Source of the DNA: CTSoil-075 sp964292325
GTDB lineage: Bacteria > Bacillota > Negativicutes > DSM-13327
Assembly (NCBI GenBank): GCA_964292325.1
Contig: CAXYVG010000078.1
Coordinates: forward strand, 1 to 17,749
DNA: 17,749 nucleotides
Direction: 5' to 3'
A model generated the notes under the pieces. It worked only from the letters and a program-made list of their open reading frames with translations, ran no database searches and was not told the DNA's origin. Made by a program: the position numbers and the translations under genes. Of the stretch, positions 14,911 through 17,749 are shown piece after piece; position 1 is the first letter of the stretch; each line of letters begins with the position of its first letter.

Positions 14911-15354
14911 GTGAACAAAGAAAAAATAGTAACAATGAAACCAGGACGCGATTTAGATATTAAGGTTGCTTTAGAAGTCATGGGGTATATTTGGTTAAAG
15001 CATTTATTACAATTTAGTGCAGAGCTGGCAGTGAAATGGCTAGGGACATTAGCTGATATCGAAGACGCAAATGGTATGTATACTGTTGTTACAGAAAGTC
15101 AGTTTCTTGGTTTAAAAGAACGAGAAAATTTTGCTGAGTCGGTATTAGCTTTTTCAACAGATATAACAGCGGCAGAGCAAGTGGTAAAGCATATGGAGGA
15201 GTTAGGTTATCTTTATAATTTGGAAAATGTAGTGCAGCAAGGCGAAACTAGATATTATGCCTGTTTTTATAAACAGGGGGAGCCGATAGAACGATTAGTC
15301 GGATGCACAACTATTCCAGAGGCAATTGCGAAAGCAGCTTTACTTATTGGATAG
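14911..15354 (+). CDS. Small protein resembling the phage ABA-sandwich (BC1872-like) family
   Basis: A 147-residue protein starting at GTG 14911 behind AGGAGG. The pattern of MKPGRDLDIKVALEVMGY near the N-terminus, FSTDITAAEQVVKHMEELG in the middle, and TTIPEAIAKAALL at the end matches what I remember of the Bacillus phage ABA-sandwich family, small proteins of unknown function found in prophages and some chromosomes. An insert of about 50 residues between the first two blocks (HLLQFSAELAVKWLG and on) seems longer than usual. It forms a two-gene unit with the RNase H gene. The family call is moderate; no function is known. Confidence 0.7.
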   Translation: MNKEKIVTMKPGRDLDIKVALEVMGYIWLKHLLQFSAELAVKWLGTLADIEDANGMYTVVTESQFLGLKERENFAESVLAFSTDITAAEQVVKHMEELGYLYNLENVVQQGETRYYACFYKQGEPIERLVGCTTIPEAIAKAALLIG

Positions 15355-15378
15355 TTGACAAATCATAATGTATGAAAA

Positions 15379-15411
15379 AAGCAATACGGATTATCGATAA
15401 TCATATTGCTT
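15379..15411 (+). terminator. Hairpin after the RNase H unit, overlapping the livJ promoter
   Basis: AAGCAATA (15379-15386) pairs with TATTGCTT (15404-15411), and GATTAT/ATAATC (15389-15394, 15397-15402) extends the stem after a small internal loop. There is no T-tract. The right arm contains the -35 (TTGCTT) of the downstream promoter, so it could be a protein-binding site as well as, or instead of, a terminator. Confidence 0.5.
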
Positions 15412-15434
15412 AGACCCCGAATTTATGCTATACT
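15406..15434 (+). promoter_or_regulatory. Predicted promoter of the liv operon leader
   Basis: TTGCTT (15406-15411), a 17-nt spacer and TATACT (15429-15434) preceded by TG at the extended -10 position. Initiation near 15441 gives a leader of about 200 nt before livJ. Confidence 0.6.
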
Positions 15435-15462
15435 CAATTCATATTATTAGACGGAAGCAACG

Positions 15463-15498
15463 ATGCTTACCAAAGAGATAGATTTATTTCTTTGGTAA
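15463..15498 (+). CDS. Possible 11-residue leader peptide (MLTKEIDLFLW)
   Basis: An ATG at 15463 opens 11 codons ending in TAA. Leucine codons stand at positions 2, 8 and 10, and isoleucine at 6. A weak GGAAG precedes it by about 5 nt. The whole ORF lies inside the first terminator hairpin, so a translating ribosome would stop that hairpin from folding. It precedes a branched-chain amino acid transporter, which is why the leucines are noteworthy. ORFs this short arise easily by chance. Confidence 0.25.
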   Translation: MLTKEIDLFLW

Positions 15499-15512
15499 GC
15501 ATTTTTGTTTTT
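15463..15512 (+). terminator. First terminator hairpin in the livJ leader
   Basis: ATGCTTACCAAAGA (15463-15476) pairs perfectly with 15489-15502 (14 bp), loop 12 nt, followed by TTTTTGTTTTTG. It starts about 22 nt after the predicted transcription start, so it should act as an attenuator or end a short RNA of about 70 nt. Confidence 0.75.
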
Positions 15513-15546
15513 GTTAGCAAACTGGTGGGGAAACATGTAAGTGAGC

Positions 15547-15596
15547 AAAGGAGCTCATAAATGCGGACGCGTTTATGAGTTCCTTTCTGCATTTTT
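15547..15596 (+). terminator. Second hairpin in the livJ leader
   Basis: Arms 15547-15564 and 15569-15586 pair over 18 bp (two G-U) with loop GGAC, followed by CTGCATTTTT. It is terminator-like and lies about 45 nt before the livJ start. Confidence 0.65.
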
Positions 15597-15641
15597 AGAA
15601 ATGACTTAGATGCTTCTACTAAAAAATGAGGGGGATTTATA

Positions 15642-16811
15642 GTGCTAAAAAAAATGAATTTAAAATGGTTATCTCTATTCGCGGGGATTACGTTACTCGC
15701 AGGACTAGTAGCTGGGTGTGGTGGTAGTTCAAGTAAAGACATTAAAATTGGTGTTGTCTATGAACTGACAGGTAGTACTGCATCTTTTGGTACGGCAGCT
15801 TCCAATGGTGCTAAACTTGCATTTAAAGAAATTAATGCCAGCGGCGGTGTCTTAGGTAAACAAATTCAGATTGCAGTTGCAGATAATAAAAGTGAGCCAT
15901 CAGAATCCTCTAATGCAATGACAAAAGTTATCTCTCAAGATAAGGTTGTTGCTGTTACTGGTTTTACTACTAGCTCTAACGCTATTGCAGCTTCTACTGT
16001 TGCGGAAGACAACAAAATTCCTTTTATTACCGCTGCAGCTACGAATCCTAAAGTAACATTAGATGAAAAAACTGGAAAAGTAAAAAAGAATACGTTCCGT
16101 GTTTGTTTTATTGATCCTTTCCAAGGAACTGTAGGAGCCAACTTTGTTTTAAATTCGTTAAAAGCTAAAAATGCCGTAATTATGATTGATAATTCGAGTG
16201 ATTATAGTAAAGGGTTAGCAAAATTCTTCACAGATGCATTTACGAAGGGTGGCGGAAAAGTAACTTCAGAAGTAGCATATTTGCAAAATGATCAAGACTT
16301 TAAAACCATTCTTACTTCAATTAAATCCTCCAATCCAGATGTAGTGTATGTACCTGGTTATTATGGCGAGGTGGGCAAAATTATTAAACAAGCTCGTGAG
16401 CTTGGTATTACTGCTCCTTTTGTCGGTGGTGATGGTTGGGATTCTCCTAAATTGGCGGAAATTGGTGGAGTAGATGCTCTTAATAATACCTTCTTTACCA
16501 ATCACTATTCAGTAGAAGATAATAGCCCTAAATCGAAAGCTTTTGTAGAGGCTTACCAAAAAGAATATGGACAAGTACCAGATGCCTTTGCTGTTCTTGG
16601 TTATGATGCAGCATATGCTTTGGTAGATGCCATTAAACGGGCTAATAGTGCTGAGCCTGCGAAAATCAGTGAAGCACTTGCAAGCACAAAAGACTTTCAG
16701 GGTGTAACTGGTTCATTGACTTTAAATGATACTCATGATGCAATCAAAAGTGCAGTTATTATTGAAATGAAAAATGGTAAACAAGCTTATAGAGAAACAG
16801 TAAAACCTTAA
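15642..16811 (+). CDS. livJ: Branched-chain amino acid ABC transporter substrate-binding lipoprotein
   Basis: A 389-residue periplasmic-type binding protein of the LivJ/LivK (type I, peripla_BP_6) family. It starts at GTG 15642 with AGGGGG 8 nt before. The signal peptide ends in lipobox LVAGC, with the lipidated Cys at residue 26, followed by a Gly/Ser linker. The mature domain opens IKIGVVYELTGSTASFGTAASNGAKLAFKEIN, the family's first lobe, and includes VTGFTTSSNAIA and PFITAAATNP around the ligand cleft, and VYVPGYYGEVGKIIKQARELG and FAVLGYDAAYALVDAI in the second lobe. Leu/Ile/Val is the usual ligand, but this family also binds amides, urea and aromatic compounds, so the substrate is not certain. 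A livH-like permease follows. Confidence 0.9.
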   Translation: MLKKMNLKWLSLFAGITLLAGLVAGCGGSSSKDIKIGVVYELTGSTASFGTAASNGAKLAFKEINASGGVLGKQIQIAVADNKSEPSESSNAMTKVISQDKVVAVTGFTTSSNAIAASTVAEDNKIPFITAAATNPKVTLDEKTGKVKKNTFRVCFIDPFQGTVGANFVLNSLKAKNAVIMIDNSSDYSKGLAKFFTDAFTKGGGKVTSEVAYLQNDQDFKTILTSIKSSNPDVVYVPGYYGEVGKIIKQARELGITAPFVGGDGWDSPKLAEIGGVDALNNTFFTNHYSVEDNSPKSKAFVEAYQKEYGQVPDAFAVLGYDAAYALVDAIKRANSAEPAKISEALASTKDFQGVTGSLTLNDTHDAIKSAVIIEMKNGKQAYRETVKP

Positions 16812-16840
16812 AAATATGGATTTTATTCCAAAAGATTATG

Positions 16841-16876
16841 ATAAAGAGGATAAGGCAACCGTCTTATCCTCTTTAT
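16841..16876 (+). terminator. Intercistronic hairpin between livJ and livH
   Basis: Perfect 14-bp arms (16841-16854, 16863-16876) with an 8-nt loop and no T-run. Typical of a partial terminator or 3' mRNA stabiliser that makes the binding protein more abundant than the permease. Confidence 0.65.
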
Positions 16877-16914
16877 TGAGTAAAAAATATAAAATATAGT
16901 TAGGAGGTAAGCAA

Positions 16915-17749
16915 GTGGAATTTACAGTTACCCAGCAACTTGTGCAGCAAATCATTAACGGCATATCCCTTGGCAGTATCTATGCACTGATTGCACTGGG
17001 ATATACGATGGTATATGGTATTATTAAATTAATCAATTTTGCTCATGGTGATATTTATATGGTAGGTGCTTATGTAGCATTTTTTGCTACCACCTCTCTT
17101 CACCTTTCGTTTTTCCCAGCACTAATACTTGCGATGGTAGTCGCAGCGATTGCTGGTGTTGTGATCGAAAAACTAGCGTATCGTCCGCTTCGTTATGCAC
17201 CGAGAATCGCAGTTCTTATTACCGCGATTGGTGTATCGTTATTATTAGAATATGGTGGGATTCTTCTTGTCTCGCCACAACCGCGAACCTTCCCCCCTCT
17301 TTTTCAAGCCGAAGTATATACATTTGGCAATATTGTCGTCAACAGTCAACAAATATTGATACTCGGTGTATCACTTGTACTCATGGTTCTTTTGACTTAT
17401 ATCGTACATTACACCAAAATTGGTAAAGCCATGCGCGCGGTATCCTTTGATACCGATGCTGCTAAACTAATGGGAATTGATGTAGATCGCGTCATATCGA
17501 TTACCTTTGCGATTGGATCTGCTTTAGCTGCTGCAGCGGGAATGCTCGTTGGTGTATATTATAACTCGATTGACCCATTAATGGGCATTATGCCAGGTCT
17601 GAAAGCGTTCGTCGCTGCAGTACTTGGCGGAATTGGTATTATTCCGGGAGCCATGGTAGGTGGCATTATCATGGGCGTTGTAGAAGCGCTAGTCAGTGGA
17701 TTTATCTCCTCCACCTTCCGTGATGCGGCAGCCTTTGCCATTTTAATTA
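16915..17749 (+). CDS. livH: Branched-chain amino acid ABC transporter permease (3' end outside window)
   Basis: The reading frame from GTG 16915 runs open to the end of the window (278 codons, no stop), so only the last few residues of the usual near-290 are missing. RBS TAGGAGGT precedes it by 6 nt. Features of the LivH permease family are NGISLGSIYALIALGYTMVYGI at the start, INFAHGDIYMVGAY, IEKLAYRPLR, and the loop GKAMRAVSFDTDAAKLMGID, where the ATPase docks. GLKAFVAAVLGGIG near the end is the other conserved block. It has eight or so membrane segments. livM, livG and livF would be expected after the window. Confidence 0.92.
   Translation, partial: MEFTVTQQLVQQIINGISLGSIYALIALGYTMVYGIIKLINFAHGDIYMVGAYVAFFATTSLHLSFFPALILAMVVAAIAGVVIEKLAYRPLRYAPRIAVLITAIGVSLLLEYGGILLVSPQPRTFPPLFQAEVYTFGNIVVNSQQILILGVSLVLMVLLTYIVHYTKIGKAMRAVSFDTDAAKLMGIDVDRVISITFAIGSALAAAAGMLVGVYYNSIDPLMGIMPGLKAFVAAVLGGIGIIPGAMVGGIIMGVVEALVSGFISSTFRDAAAFAILI

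Noticed and set aside
15441..15641. T-box leader for the liv operon
   Set aside because: No recognisable T-box consensus (AGGGTGGNACCGCG); the GGTGGGG at about 15523-15529 does not match beyond its core.
15467..15742. 91-codon minus-strand ORF across the livJ leader
   Set aside because: Antisense to the leader hairpins and the livJ start, with no RBS; its composition is explained by the reverse of livJ.
1..17749. CRISPR array, tRNA, rRNA, transposase or integrase
   Set aside because: I looked for regularly spaced repeats, cloverleaf-like sequences and recombinase motifs and saw none.

Overview
The window is AT-rich chromosomal DNA whose genes are mostly on the + strand, with Gram-positive style ribosome-binding sites (AGGAGG types), frequent GTG starts and many hairpin terminators. 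The gene set (C5-pathway tetrapyrrole operon with a fused CobA-HemD, LCP protein, YaaH-like GH18 lipoprotein, viroplasmin-type RNase H, Liv transporter) suggests a low-GC, anaerobic, probably spore-forming Firmicute. A Negativicutes member such as the Pelosinus/Sporomusa group is my best guess; this is an inference from gene content and style, not a proven placement.

Layout. 1-600: a degraded 3' end of a NUDIX (CoA pyrophosphatase-type) hydrolase facing a small convergent minus-strand gene, with a hairpin terminator between them. About 610-976: non-coding. 977-4009: a GH18 lipoprotein, a CopZ-like metal chaperone and an LCP (LytR-CpsA-Psr) cell-wall ligase, each probably a separate unit. 4106-5893: penicillin-binding protein 2 (mrdA). 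5960-12629: a compact six-gene tetrapyrrole operon (precorrin-2 dehydrogenase, hemA, hemC, cobA-hemD, hemB, hemL) that carries glutamyl-tRNA to uroporphyrinogen III and then to sirohydrochlorin. It contains no hemE or later haem-branch gene, so locally it serves sirohaem and corrinoids. 12713-13453: a minus-strand Bax inhibitor-1 family membrane protein, divergent from an unrecognised Cys/His-containing 168-residue protein (13601-14107). 14279-15354: a two-gene unit of viroplasmin-RNase H and a small protein resembling the phage ABA-sandwich family. 15406-17749: the start of a branched-chain amino acid ABC transporter operon, with a structured leader, livJ-like binding protein, an intercistronic hairpin, and a livH-like permease cut by the window end.

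The most interesting unexplained signals are regulatory. The livJ leader has a well-formed promoter, a possible 11-codon Leu-containing mini-ORF lying inside a terminator hairpin, and a second terminator-like hairpin before the gene. A similar promoter-then-hairpin arrangement precedes the LCP gene. Most of the rest is well-known housekeeping. I found no CRISPR array, tRNA, rRNA, transposase or defined phage structural gene.
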